64,000 bases of DNA from assembly GCF_000359585.1 (NCBI RefSeq), contig NZ_APMH01000013.1, positions 29,309-93,308 on the forward strand, written 5' to 3'. Under the pieces are notes generated by a model, which worked only from the letters and a program-made list of their open reading frames with translations, did no database searches and was not told where the DNA came from. Source of the stretch: Clostridium tyrobutyricum DSM 2637 = ATCC 25755 = JCM 11008 (GTDB taxonomy: Bacteria > Bacillota > Clostridia > Clostridiales > Clostridiaceae). Both the position numbers and the translations under genes were made by a program. Shown piece after piece: positions 1-8,474 of this stretch; the first letter of the stretch is position 1, and each line of letters begins with the position of its first letter.

Positions 1-256
1 CTATAATAGGTATATTTATCATTTCTTTTCTTCCTGAAGAATTTTCAATGATTTCTATAGTTCTTGGTTTAGTTGAATCCCTTTTTATAAGCCCTGATTT
101 TTCTAAATTTTCCAAGTGTCTATGGACGGTTGATGTAGATCTTAATCCAACTGCTGCACATATCTCTCTGACAGAAGGAGGATATCCTTTATCTGCTACA
201 TAACTTTTTATAAATTTATATACTTCAGATCTTTTACTGCTTCTTTGTTCTGTCAT
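1..256 (-). CDS. lexA: LexA repressor, N-terminal part (runs off the left edge)
   Basis: SOS-response repressor; the N-terminal winged-helix domain binds SOS boxes. The visible 85 residues start [16 protein letters not shown] and contain the LexA DNA-binding pattern [10 protein letters not shown]...[12 protein letters not shown] with GLIKRD following. The ATG at 256-254 is preceded by AAGGGGTG, a good ribosome binding site. The catalytic Ser/Lys autoproteolysis domain lies beyond the left edge, so activity cannot be judged. The gene is divergent from the Cys-rich gene at 400. The shared intergenic region holds two LexA-box-like palindromes, which fits autoregulation. Confidence 0.93.
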   Translation of the reverse strand, partial: MTEQRSSKRSEVYKFIKSYVADKGYPPSVREICAAVGLRSTSTVHRHLENLEKSGLIKRDSTKPRTIEIIENSSGRKEMINIPII

Positions 257-313
257 GAAAACACCCCTTGAATTTTATTCATTTGAATTATAACACATAT
301 ATTATGTAAAAAC

Positions 314-360
314 AAACTTATGTTCTGTTATTGACAAATTTTGAATTTATGTTCTATACT
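314..360 (+). promoter_or_regulatory. Promoter with two LexA (SOS)-box-like sites
   Basis: A -35 TTGACA at 331-336 and a -10 TATACT at 355-360 are 18 bases apart and face the gene at 400. AAACTTATGTTC (314-325) and GAATTTATGTTC (343-354) resemble the Gram-positive SOS box GAAC-N4-GTTC. The second lies inside the -35/-10 spacer, where a repressor would block transcription. Assignment to LexA is inferred from the box match and the adjacent lexA. Confidence 0.65.
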
Positions 361-399
361 AGTCTCTGAACTAATAATATAGGAAAGGAAAATAATTTT

Positions 400-870
400 A
401 TGAATAGAAGTAATTGTATATTTAGCAGTGAAAAAATGTGTACTAACTGTGGAGAATGTGATGCCTGTGAATTAGATTCAAATAAAAAGTGCAATAATTG
501 TGGCAAATGTCTTGAGATGGAGGGCTATGACATGAGAGCCATAAAAATAGAAGGAATACTAGACAATAAAGATGAAACAGATGATTATGAAAATGAAGTT
601 TTAAAGAAAAGTAGGAGCAATAGTATCAAACATCCAAATGAATATCATTATCATTTACATGACAATACAAATGAGGCTTCAGAAGATACAAAGGACAATG
701 AATATGAAGACGTATTTGACAAATGTCATATCGAGTATATAGATGATATAGATGGTTTGAATGAAATTTTAGAAAATGAAGAAGATTTAAATAAGCTAAC
801 ACAGGAAGAATATCCAGGACTTATAAAAATAAAAAGCAGAAAGAGTAAAGATGGAGAGCAGGCTAATTAA
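400..870 (+). CDS. Small Cys-rich protein of unknown function next to lexA
   Basis: A 156-residue soluble protein of unknown function. The first 40 residues hold a dense cysteine array (CTNCGECDAC, then CNNCGKC), spaced like a zinc-ribbon or Fe-S binding site. The rest is acidic and rich in Asp, Glu and Asn, with no recognised domain. The ATG follows GGAAAGGAAAATAA. The gene has its own promoter with LexA-like boxes and is divergent from lexA, so DNA-damage induction is plausible. Metal binding is inferred from the cysteine spacing only. Confidence 0.75.
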   Translation: MNRSNCIFSSEKMCTNCGECDACELDSNKKCNNCGKCLEMEGYDMRAIKIEGILDNKDETDDYENEVLKKSRSNSIKHPNEYHYHLHDNTNEASEDTKDNEYEDVFDKCHIEYIDDIDGLNEILENEEDLNKLTQEEYPGLIKIKSRKSKDGEQAN

Positions 871-886
871 GCTGAACTCCATCTTT
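845..886. terminator. Hairpin between convergent genes
   Basis: AAAGATGGAG and CTCCATCTTT form 10-bp arms around the stop codon of the Cys-rich gene, between it and the convergent recombinase gene. The T-run is weak, so it is a possible bidirectional terminator. Confidence 0.5.
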
Positions 887-902
887 ATATAATAGCATAT
901 AT

Positions 903-1904
903 TTAGCTTTCATCACTTAATGGATTAGATTTAACTGCCTCCCTTAATTTTTCATCATCTACGTGAGTGTATATTTGAGTAGTAGAAACATTCTCATGTC
1001 CTAATATCTTCTGTAAACTTCTTATATCTACGTTGCCATATTTATACATAAGTGTGGCCGCAGTGTGTCTCAACTTATGTGGAGTATATTTTTTAGTATC
1101 AAGTCCTGCTGCTTTCAAATGTTTTTTTAATATAAGCTCTACAGATCTTTTGTTTATTCTAGTATAATTTTTACTTATAAATAAGGCGTCTTTATCTTTA
1201 ATTTTGTCATATTCATATTTCCTTACTGTTAAATAATTATTCAGTGATTTCAAGCAAGCTTTGTTTAAATAAATAGTCCGTTCCTTGTTTCCTTTACCTA
1301 CAACGGTTAAAGTATCGTCTTTTATCTTAGATATATCAATTCCACATAGTTCGGATAATCTCATACCACAGTTCAAAAACAAAGTTATCATACAGTAATC
1401 CCGTTCTTTAAATCTACAGTCCGTAGATTCAATAGCCTTTAAGAGCGATTTGCTTTCATCCAGAGATAAATATATAGGATTTCTTTTGTTTATTTGTGGT
1501 GATTCCAATTCGGAAGCAGGGTTTTCCGAAATGATTTTAGCTTTTCCATAAAGATATCTAAAGAATGACTTCAACGAAGCTACTTTTCTAGCTCTAGCAT
1601 AGCTTCCATTATCTCTGTAATTTTCAGTAAAAGATATAAAGGCAAATAAATCATTCAAGTCAATACTTTTTATAAGTTCTGTGTCTACATCTGATATTTT
1701 TATATTATGGAAGTCACATTCTTTAGGAACCAATCCTCTATATAATTTTATAAATTTAAAAAACATTGTTAAATCGATCTTATATCCTTCAACAGTATTT
1801 TTTGATTTTCCTTTTATTGTTTCAAGGTAATTAAAAAAATTATTCAAGGATTTTGGAAGCTGTGTATTGTAAACATGTTCTAAATTGTATCTGATAATGC
1901 TCAT
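903..1904 (-). CDS. Tyrosine recombinase, XerC/XerD-like
   Basis: Site-specific DNA recombinase of the phage-integrase (tyrosine recombinase) family, 333 residues. An N-terminal SAM-like core-binding domain (about 12-125) precedes the catalytic domain. Catalytic motifs are visible: the first Arg in NCGMRLSEL, HKLRHTAATLM (His-x-x-Arg box), LGHENVSTTQIYTHV (second His and the Tyr nucleophile). Length fits XerC/XerD and related chromosomal recombinases. It stands alone, with no phage genes nearby, and has a 24-base perfect palindrome 24 bp upstream of its start. Whether it is the housekeeping dimer-resolution enzyme or a separate recombinase cannot be decided here. Confidence 0.85.
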   Translation of the reverse strand: MSIIRYNLEHVYNTQLPKSLNNFFNYLETIKGKSKNTVEGYKIDLTMFFKFIKLYRGLVPKECDFHNIKISDVDTELIKSIDLNDLFAFISFTENYRDNGSYARARKVASLKSFFRYLYGKAKIISENPASELESPQINKRNPIYLSLDESKSLLKAIESTDCRFKERDYCMITLFLNCGMRLSELCGIDISKIKDDTLTVVGKGNKERTIYLNKACLKSLNNYLTVRKYEYDKIKDKDALFISKNYTRINKRSVELILKKHLKAAGLDTKKYTPHKLRHTAATLMYKYGNVDIRSLQKILGHENVSTTQIYTHVDDEKLREAVKSNPLSDES

Positions 1905-1927
1905 TCCCTTCTAAAAAAATCAACAAC

Positions 1928-1951
1928 TTCGCTAAATGGTTATTTAGCGAA
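1928..1951. repeat. Perfect palindrome upstream of the recombinase gene
   Basis: TTCGCTAAAT, a 4-base centre GGTT, then ATTTAGCGAA. It lies just before the recombinase start, so it may be an operator or a recombinase binding site. No function can be shown from sequence alone. Confidence 0.6.
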
Positions 1952-2604
1952 TATAATATTATATATAATTCTATATATTTAAGTAAATTTCCTGCCTAAT
2001 AACTTAAATATTTTATTAACAATGTTATGATACTTGTCTAATTATATTGAATATACAAATAATTATATATCATGTATCGACTAAAAACTTGTGAAATTGA
2101 TATTTGCTATTTTTATATTAGTTGTTGTATTAACTTGTAAAATTATAGTTTCTCAATAATATGTTTAAACTCAATTGACAATATTATCAATTGAGTTTAA
2201 ACATATATAAAAGACAAAATTATTGGCATACATATAATGTAATTATAGTGGACATTTATGAAATTAAAAAAGTTCCACAATATGGTGATAATTCTGTGAC
2301 TTCATTTTTCCCTATTCTCCCCTTTTATTTTCTTCCAAAAATTTGATTTAAAAAGAATAGATTTTTATATCGAATTAAGGCGTGATTATTTATGAATCAA
2401 GAAAATAAAACTTATTGAATGTAGAATTCTGAGGTGCGATTTATTTTAAAAATATTATTTATAAATAATATGGGATCCTCTTCCCTTTCTTTATACCTTC
2501 CAAAATGCTGTTGTAATATATTATATTTATGTATATTTTTCTATAATTAAGGCAAAATATACTAGTATAAACACTTAATATAAAAAGGAGGTTTAATATT
2601 TTTT
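1952..2604. other. Gene-free 650-bp region containing a long perfect inverted repeat
   Basis: No coding frame looks real here. The main structure is a perfect inverted repeat with 20-base arms (2159-2178 and 2187-2206) and an 8-base loop. A GGAGG ribosome binding site at 2586-2592 belongs to the gene at 2605. Nothing else was recognised. Confidence 0.6.
2159..2206. repeat. Long perfect inverted repeat, 20-bp arms
   Basis: The left arm begins ATATGTTTAAACTC and is matched without error by the right arm ending GAGTTTAAACATAT, with an 8-base loop CAATATTA. No poly-T tail typical of a terminator follows, and no gene ends nearby. It could be an operator, a processing site or a mobile-element remnant. 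Confidence 0.7.
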
Positions 2605-3504
2605 ATGATACTTGGTATACCCAATGGATTATTACACTGTAAATACTATCCGTTTATAAATAAATTTTTTAGCGAACTAGGTGCTGAAATTATAACTTCA
2701 CCAGATACAAATAAACATATCCTAAATCTTGGAACTAAATATTGTGTAGATGAAGCGTGTCTTCCAATAAAAATTTTCCATGGACACGTAGCTTATATAA
2801 AGGACAAATGTGATATTATGCTTATTCCTAGAATTATGCAATTAAATAAAAGAGAATTCATATGTCCTAAATTTTGTGGATTACCTGAAATGATAAAAAA
2901 CGATATACCGAATTTGCCTATAATAATTTCTGATCCAATATACGCCTTTTCTAAGTCTAGTATTAAATCATGGGTTAAACATACAGGACTTATATTTACT
3001 AAAAATTATATAAAAATAAATACTGCTTATAAAAAAGCTTTGGAAAGTCAATCTAATTATAAGATTGGATTGAGAGATAAAGGCTTTACAATAAATGTTG
3101 CATTAGTTGGTCATCCCTATAATATATATGATAATTTTGCAAACATGAATGTAATAAAAAAACTAAATAATTTGGGAATCGGACTCTTAACTGAAGAAAA
3201 TCTAAGTGATACGCAAATAAATAGTGAATCCAAAAATCTTTTTAAAAGGCCTTTTTGGACTTTTGCAAGAAATGCTTATGGATTTTCCACCTATATGGCA
3301 GAGCATAAAAGGATAGATGGCTTGGTATATATATCTTCTTTTGCATGCGGCATAGATTCTATAGTAATCGAACTTATAAAAGATAAATTAAAAAGTTTTC
3401 CCATATTAATATTAAAAATAGATGAGCAAACCGGTGAAGCTGGTCTTGATACAAGATTAGAAGCTTTTTCCGATATGCTTAAAAGAAGGTGTGCTGTATC
3501 ATGA
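2605..3504 (+). CDS. CoA-dehydratase activase-related protein (DUF2229/COG3580-type), split subunit 1
   Basis: Member of the family associated with 2-hydroxyacyl-CoA dehydratase activases and double-cubane Fe-S proteins. In many clostridia this domain is part of one very long activase polypeptide; here it is a separate 299-residue protein. Visible cysteine motifs are CVDEACLPIKIFHGH (about 50-64), CPKFCGLPEM (about 91-100) and a C-terminal CGIDSIV, with the family signature DEQTGEAGLDTRLEAF near the end. It is preceded by AAGGAGG and overlaps the next gene by four bases (ATGA), so the two are translationally coupled. The exact substrate is unknown. Confidence 0.78.
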   Translation: MILGIPNGLLHCKYYPFINKFFSELGAEIITSPDTNKHILNLGTKYCVDEACLPIKIFHGHVAYIKDKCDIMLIPRIMQLNKREFICPKFCGLPEMIKNDIPNLPIIISDPIYAFSKSSIKSWVKHTGLIFTKNYIKINTAYKKALESQSNYKIGLRDKGFTINVALVGHPYNIYDNFANMNVIKKLNNLGIGLLTEENLSDTQINSESKNLFKRPFWTFARNAYGFSTYMAEHKRIDGLVYISSFACGIDSIVIELIKDKLKSFPILILKIDEQTGEAGLDTRLEAFSDMLKRRCAVS

Positions 3505-4598
3505 AAGTAACTTTTCCTAATTTAGGTAATACTTGTTTAGCAGCAAAAGCTATATTTGATGGTTTGGGAATTGATTATGTTCTCCCACCCGAAAGTAATA
3601 ATAGTATGTTGGAAACAGGATGCTTATATTCTCCAGAAGAGATTTGTCTACCATTTAAAATAATGATAGGTTCATATATAGAAAGTATTAAAAAAGGTGC
3701 AGATACAATACTTTTAGTTGGAAGTTGCGGACCTTGTAGATTTGGAGAATATTGTGAACTTCAAATGTCAGTTCTAAAAAATCTTGGTTATGATTTAAAT
3801 TTCATAGTTCTTGATTCTCCAGGTGATATAGGAATAAAAGAATTTATAAGACGAATATCTCAGATAAATAAAGAAATTCAAGTATCTAATTATGAAAAAT
3901 TAAAGGTATTATCAATAGGTTTTAAAATAATAAACTTAATGGACTCTATGGAAAAAGATGCTAAATACTTATCGGGGTATGAGGTTAATAAAGGCCAATG
4001 CAAAACAATTTTAAAACAATGTAGAGAAAAAGCTTTTAGTACTAATTCTCCATATGAGATGTTATCTGTTTTAAAATATTATAAAAACGAACTTAAAAAT
4101 GTAATTGTTGATAAAAATAAAAATCCACTTAAAATAGATATAATAGGAGAAATATATACTATAATCGAACCATTCTCAAATTTATTTATTGAAGACAGAC
4201 TTATGAATTATGGAGTATCGGTATATAGAAATTTAACTCCGAGCTGGTGGGTAAAGAATACTATTTTATCTATTATTGGTTTAAATTCACCTTCTATAAA
4301 AAAATATTCTAAAAAGTATCTTCCTTTAAATATAGGCGGTCATGCAAGGGAATGTGTTGGAGAGGCCGTCATGGCAAGTAAAAAGAATATTGATGGTGCA
4401 ATTCAAATTTTCCCTATGGGATGTATGCCTGAAATTGTTTCCAAATCAATATTACCTACCGTATCGAAGAATGAAAATATACCGATACTTTCATTAGTTG
4501 TAGATGAATTAACCGGAGAAGATGGTTATATTACAAGAATTGAAGCTTTTTTAGATTTACTTGAAAGGAGAAAAAACAATGTATTATATGGGAATTGA
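3501..4598 (+). CDS. CoA-dehydratase activase-related protein (COG3581-type), split subunit 2
   Basis: About 365 residues, related to the 2-hydroxyglutaryl-CoA dehydratase/activase-associated family. Cysteine motifs include GCLYSPEEICLPFKIMIGS, GSCGPCRFGEYC, HARECVGEA and GCMPEIVSKSILP. The C-terminal DELTGEDGYITRIEAFLDLL parallels the end of the upstream protein, so the two are distant homologues. The start is taken as ATG 3501, which overlaps the upstream stop as ATGA; an earlier in-frame start at 3489 is less likely. Probably an Fe-S electron-transfer component working with the ATPase encoded next. Confidence 0.78.
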   Translation: MKVTFPNLGNTCLAAKAIFDGLGIDYVLPPESNNSMLETGCLYSPEEICLPFKIMIGSYIESIKKGADTILLVGSCGPCRFGEYCELQMSVLKNLGYDLNFIVLDSPGDIGIKEFIRRISQINKEIQVSNYEKLKVLSIGFKIINLMDSMEKDAKYLSGYEVNKGQCKTILKQCREKAFSTNSPYEMLSVLKYYKNELKNVIVDKNKNPLKIDIIGEIYTIIEPFSNLFIEDRLMNYGVSVYRNLTPSWWVKNTILSIIGLNSPSIKKYSKKYLPLNIGGHARECVGEAVMASKKNIDGAIQIFPMGCMPEIVSKSILPTVSKNENIPILSLVVDELTGEDGYITRIEAFLDLLERRKNNVLYGN

Positions 4599-5547
4599 TG
4601 TTGGATCAGTTAGTACAGATATAGTAATTGTAGATGAAAATATAAATTTAATTGAATCAATATATTTAAGGACAAAAGGAAGACCTATAGATGCAATTCA
4701 GGAGGGTTTTAAATTATTATATAATAAATATAAAAATTTAAAAATAAACGCAGTAGGTACTACAGGAAGCGGTAGAAAAATAGCTGCTTCCATAGTTGGC
4801 GCAGATATTATAAAAAATGAGATAACCACACATGCTGTAGCTTCATTAAATGTAAATAAAAACGTACGTACAATAATTGAAATTGGAGGTCAGGATTCTA
4901 AAATAATACTCTTAAATAACGGGATTGTATCTGACTTTGCCATGAATACAGTTTGTGCAGCTGGAACAGGATCTTTTTTGGATAGGCAGGCTGAAAGACT
5001 AGACATTCCAATTGAACATTTTGGAAATTATGCATTAAAATCAAAATCACATGTTAGAATAGCTGGTAGATGTGCTGTATTTGCTGAATCAGATATGATA
5101 CATAAACAGCAGCTTGGTTATAGTAATAGTGATATAATAAAAGGTCTTTGTGATGCTTTAGTCAGGAATTATTTAAGCAATGTTGCAAAGGGAAAGGATA
5201 TACAAGGAGATATATTCTTCCAAGGTGGGGTTGCTGCAAACATTGGAATCAAAACTTCATTTGAAGAAGTTCTAGGATGCAACGTAATAGTACCACCCAA
5301 TTATAAAGTTATGGGTGCTGTAGGCTCTGCGATACTTGCAAAAGAATATATAGAAAAGTCCAAAAAAATTACTAATTTTAAAGGCTTTAATCTGGCAAAT
5401 ACTAATTTTACCTCAAAAAGTTTCGAATGTACTGGGTGTTCTAATAGGTGTGAAGTTGTAAAAATACTTGGAAGCAATGAAATAGTAGGTTTCTTTGGTG
5501 ACAGATGTGGAAAGTGGAATGATAAAAATTCTAATCTTTCGGCCTAA
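4579..5547 (+). CDS. 2-hydroxyacyl-CoA dehydratase activase-like ATPase (BadF/HgdC family)
   Basis: ASKHA-fold ATPase of the HgdC/BadF/BcrA activase family, which uses ATP to push an electron uphill into a partner enzyme. About 322 residues. Motifs seen: GIDVGSVSTDIV (phosphate 1), TTGSGRKIA, EIGGQDSKII, NTVCAAGTGSFLDRQAERL and GRCAVFAESDMI, whose cysteines bind the bridging [4Fe-4S] in HgdC. FQGGVAAN and MGAVGSAILA follow. A C-terminal extension CTGCSNRCEV...GDRCGKW matches the long clostridial activases. ATG 4579 follows AAAGGAG and lies inside the upstream gene's end, so it is coupled. With the two upstream genes it forms a split activase; no dehydratase subunits are adjacent. Confidence 0.85.
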   Translation: MYYMGIDVGSVSTDIVIVDENINLIESIYLRTKGRPIDAIQEGFKLLYNKYKNLKINAVGTTGSGRKIAASIVGADIIKNEITTHAVASLNVNKNVRTIIEIGGQDSKIILLNNGIVSDFAMNTVCAAGTGSFLDRQAERLDIPIEHFGNYALKSKSHVRIAGRCAVFAESDMIHKQQLGYSNSDIIKGLCDALVRNYLSNVAKGKDIQGDIFFQGGVAANIGIKTSFEEVLGCNVIVPPNYKVMGAVGSAILAKEYIEKSKKITNFKGFNLANTNFTSKSFECTGCSNRCEVVKILGSNEIVGFFGDRCGKWNDKNSNLSA

Positions 5548-5562
5548 TTTTTACTTTAATTA

Positions 5563-5600
5563 AGCAGATATGCAAAGTTAAATGACTTTGCATATCTGCT
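5563..5600 (+). terminator. Intrinsic terminator after the activase genes
   Basis: Perfect 16-bp arms (AGCAGATATGCAAAGT and its complement) with a 6-base loop, followed by TTCTATTTTATTT. Confidence 0.85.
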
Positions 5601-5744
5601 TTCTATTTTATTTACTAATTGACAGTTTGTAAATATATAATATATAATATTTAGTATATAATATTTTAATACATTCATAGTATTTTAAACAAAAATTATA
5701 TAGTATTCTAAATATAAAAATATTAATATAAAGGATGTGATCTA

Positions 5745-6602
5745 ATGTCAATAAAATATCAGGGATTTTTTTCAGCAGTGAGAAGAGTAATATTTATGTT
5801 TATTGGTACTACATTAGCAGCAATAGGCTTAGAAACTTTTTTAATTCCAAATAATGTAATAGATGGAGGGGTAACTGGTATATCCATTATGTCTAGCTAT
5901 ATTACAGGTTTACCACTTGGATTGTTTATATTTATATTAAATATACCATTTTTAATAGTCGGATATAAGCATATTGGAAAAACATTTACCCTTTGTACCC
6001 TGTTTTCCGTAACATCATTGTCTGTTATGGTATCTATTGTAAAACACTTAAACCCTGTAACAAATGATACACTTTTAGCAGCTATATTTGGAGGAATACT
6101 TATAGGAATAGGTATAGGACTAGTTATAAAAAATGGTGGATCAACAGATGGTACTGAAATTATTGCTATAATTTTTGATAAACGTACATCTTTCTCTGTA
6201 GGAGAAATAGTCATGTTTATAAATTTGTTTATATTAGGTAGTGCAGGATTAATATTCGGATGGGATAGAGCTATGTATTCTCTATTAACATACTATATTG
6301 CATTTAAGGTAATTGATATTACTGTTGAAGGATTAGATGAATCAAAATCTGTTATAATAGTTTCTGATGAATATCAGCAAATAACAGATGCTCTTTTAGC
6401 TAGATTGGGAAGAGGTGTTACTCTTTTAGAAGGAAAAGGAGCTTATTCTAATGTTCCTACTAATGTAATCTATGTAATAGTTTCTCGTTTGGAATTATCT
6501 AAACTTAAATCCATCGTAACTGGTTTTGACAAACACGCATTGGTAAGTGTATCAAATGTAGATGTATCAGGAAAAAGTCTCAAAAAGAAAACTATACATT
6601 AA
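5745..6602 (+). CDS. YitT family membrane protein (DUF2179)
   Basis: Integral membrane protein of unknown transport function, 285 residues. The N-terminal two thirds hold about five hydrophobic segments, including the family pattern GLETFLIPNNVIDGGVTGIS and GGSTDGTEIIA. The cytoplasmic C-terminal DUF2179 domain (about 200-280) includes SVIIVSDEYQQITDALLARLGRGVTLLEGKGAYS. Preceded by AAGGATGTGATCTA. Monocistronic, ending in a bidirectional terminator. Confidence 0.88.
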   Translation: MSIKYQGFFSAVRRVIFMFIGTTLAAIGLETFLIPNNVIDGGVTGISIMSSYITGLPLGLFIFILNIPFLIVGYKHIGKTFTLCTLFSVTSLSVMVSIVKHLNPVTNDTLLAAIFGGILIGIGIGLVIKNGGSTDGTEIIAIIFDKRTSFSVGEIVMFINLFILGSAGLIFGWDRAMYSLLTYYIAFKVIDITVEGLDESKSVIIVSDEYQQITDALLARLGRGVTLLEGKGAYSNVPTNVIYVIVSRLELSKLKSIVTGFDKHALVSVSNVDVSGKSLKKKTIH

Positions 6603-6612
6603 TTAATATTAT

Positions 6613-6650
6613 ATACAAAATGAAGATATTTAAACATCTTCATTTTGTAT
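6613..6650. terminator. Bidirectional terminator
   Basis: Arms ATACAAAATGAAGAT (6613-6627) and its complement (6636-6650) lie between the convergent yitT and DUF3006 genes. Confidence 0.75.
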
Positions 6651-6676
6651 ATTTACATGCATATATATAATCCATT

Positions 6677-6898
6677 TTATTTCCACAAATCCTTAGTAAT
6701 ATTCTTAGTTTTATTTTTTCGCTTTTCAGTTTCTTCTTTGTCTATAAATATACCATTTTGCTCTATTATTAATACACTGCCCTCTTTGGCATCTCTTGGT
6801 ATATTTATACGTTTTATATCCATCATACTTTTGTCTTCTTTTTCACAGACCGCATATGGTCCTTCAAAACGATCTATTATAACTTTTATAGTGTCCAC
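6677..6898 (-). CDS. DUF3006 family small protein
   Basis: 73 residues. The pattern VIIDRFEGPYAVCEKED...IPRDAKEGSVLIIEQNGIFIDKEETEKRK is typical of DUF3006, small single-domain proteins of unknown function common in Firmicutes. The start is GTG with GAGGGGGATATTGA upstream. Convergent with yitT; no partner gene. Confidence 0.75.
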   Translation of the reverse strand: MDTIKVIIDRFEGPYAVCEKEDKSMMDIKRINIPRDAKEGSVLIIEQNGIFIDKEETEKRKNKTKNITKDLWK

Positions 6899-6986
6899 TC
6901 AATATCCCCCTCAATATTATTACTATGTTACCATTATATTACTATAATTATATACTTACAAGCTTAAATTAGAACAAATAAACAAA

Positions 6987-7772
6987 TCAATTAATAGTTA
7001 CACTCTCTTGAATCTTCCTAACTATTTTTGCACTTATATACCCTGGTAATAATTTAGAAAAAATTATAGCTGTTTTGTTAAAAGTACCTGGAATTATAAC
7101 TCCCTTTTTCTTTTTTAGTCCTTTATAAGCTATTTCAGCTACTTTTTTCGGAGACATTGAATTTTTTATATCTTTTTTTCCTGCATTTTTTGAAAACGAT
7201 GTAAGTGTAGCTCCAGGACATAATACTGATACATTAACTTTATAATTTTTTAATTCATTTCTGATAGCTTGAGAAAATGATAATACATATGCTTTTGAAG
7301 CATAATATGTAGATATATATGGCCCTGGCTGATATGCTCCAGTAGAAGCAACATTTAATATATTGCCTTCGCCATTTTTCACCATTTCCTTAGAAAAAAG
7401 TTTGGTTAAAATAGTAAGACTTCGTATATTTGTATATATAATATACAAATCTTTTTCTATATTTGTATTATGAAATATTCCACAGTAACCTATTCCTGCA
7501 TTATTAATTAATGTATGAACTTTTATTTTTTTCTCTTTAATTTCATTAAATATATCTTCTGCAGCGGTATCTTTATTTAAATCTTTTATAATAATTTTTA
7601 TATCTACATGAAAAGTATTTATTAAATAATTAGATAGTTGTATTAATTTGGTTTTGTTCCTGGCAATTAATATTAAATTAAATCCGTTTCTAGCAAAAAT
7701 TTTAGATAGTTCATAACCTATTCCACTAGATGCTCCTGTTATTAATACTGATTTTTTATTATTTTCTATAAT
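6987..7772 (-). CDS. Short-chain dehydrogenase/reductase with no ordinary start codon
   Basis: Classical SDR oxidoreductase. One uninterrupted frame of 262 codons runs from 7772 to 6987. It carries the NAD(P) motif TGASSGIG near the N-terminus, the NNAG motif, the catalytic Ser in NVASTGAY and YYASK (Tyr-x-x-x-Lys). Length is normal for the family (about 260). The first possible codon after an in-frame TGA (7778-7776) is ATT at 7772-7770, 5 bp after a GAAAGAAGTG ribosome site. An ATG-to-ATT change, or rare ATT initiation, explains this. The internal TTG at 7448 would remove the cofactor motif and cannot be the true start. The coding frame itself shows no decay. Substrate unknown. Confidence 0.75.
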   Translation of the reverse strand: MIENNKKSVLITGASSGIGYELSKIFARNGFNLILIARNKTKLIQLSNYLINTFHVDIKIIIKDLNKDTAAEDIFNEIKEKKIKVHTLINNAGIGYCGIFHNTNIEKDLYIIYTNIRSLTILTKLFSKEMVKNGEGNILNVASTGAYQPGPYISTYYASKAYVLSFSQAIRNELKNYKVNVSVLCPGATLTSFSKNAGKKDIKNSMSPKKVAEIAYKGLKKKKGVIIPGTFNKTAIIFSKLLPGYISAKIVRKIQESVTIN

Positions 7773-7792
7773 TTTTCACTTCTTTCGTTTTT

Positions 7793-7839
7793 GTTTACTT
7801 TTTATTTTAATTAACATAATATTTATTATATAAATTAAA
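7793..7839. repeat. Direct repeat copy A (promoter region of the SDR gene)
   Basis: About 47 bp nearly identical to 8475-8521, starting GTTTACTTTT and ending TATATAAATTAAA. It lies upstream of the SDR gene; the other copy lies upstream of the DinB-like gene. A duplicated promoter region is the simplest reading. Confidence 0.65.
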
Positions 7840-7855
7840 ATTATTTTACAGTTAA

Positions 7856-8374
7856 TCAATAAAAATATAAATTGTACTCGCCAGTTGGAATTTCATCTTC
7901 CAATCCTAAAACCCTAGACCATAATCCTGTTTCAGCAATAATAAATCCAATAATTATTCCCATATGGCTGTGTAAATGTCTATGTTGTGCAAAAATTAAT
8001 GTAAATCTTGTCCACTCACAGTTTTTAGGCTTTGTAAGAAGTATATCATCTGTTAAACTATTAAGGTACTGATTTATTCTCTTTTCAATCGATCTAAAAT
8101 AGTGTTTTAATTCATTTCTTGATAATACTTTATCTGTTTTAATATCCAAATTATTCAGATCCTTAATATGAAATGATGGTTCCAAATAATTTCTTGGATT
8201 TATATACCACTTATCTAAGGAATGTAATGTATGGTATATATGCTTCCATAAAGGCATTTCACAATAGTTTTTATTCCAATATTCATCAGATATACAATCT
8301 ATAACATTATTTATACTCCATAAAACACGTTTTGTTTGATCTTTAATTATTTCAGTATAATTTGTTTCATTCAT
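7856..8374 (-). CDS. DinB-like / DUF1572-type four-helix protein
   Basis: About 172 residues in the DinB/YfiT-like putative metalloenzyme fold. Visible histidines fit the family: PLWKHIYHTLHSLDKW (about 45-60) and AQHRHLHSHMGIIIGFI (about 130-146), the usual three-His metal site. The start MNETNYTEI at 8374 has AAAGGTG nine bases upstream; upstream in-frame starts sit too close to it. Function unknown; relatives include bacillithiol- or mycothiol-dependent transferases. Confidence 0.7.
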   Translation of the reverse strand: MNETNYTEIIKDQTKRVLWSINNVIDCISDEYWNKNYCEMPLWKHIYHTLHSLDKWYINPRNYLEPSFHIKDLNNLDIKTDKVLSRNELKHYFRSIEKRINQYLNSLTDDILLTKPKNCEWTRFTLIFAQHRHLHSHMGIIIGFIIAETGLWSRVLGLEDEIPTGEYNLYFY

Positions 8375-8474
8375 TAGCATATACACCTTTCTAAATAATT
8401 ATTTAAAATTTTTGTTTTGTATTAGATAAATTATATCATTATCTATATATTAATTTATGTTTTATTATTTTTTA

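Noticed and set aside
4561..4578. TTG start at 4561 for the activase ATPase
   Set aside because: It overlaps the AAGGAG ribosome site that serves ATG 4579, and the family begins at YYMGIDVGS.
6987..7448. A 153-residue SDR starting from TTG at 7448
   Set aside because: The frame continues upstream and contains the cofactor-binding motif, so this start would remove an essential domain.
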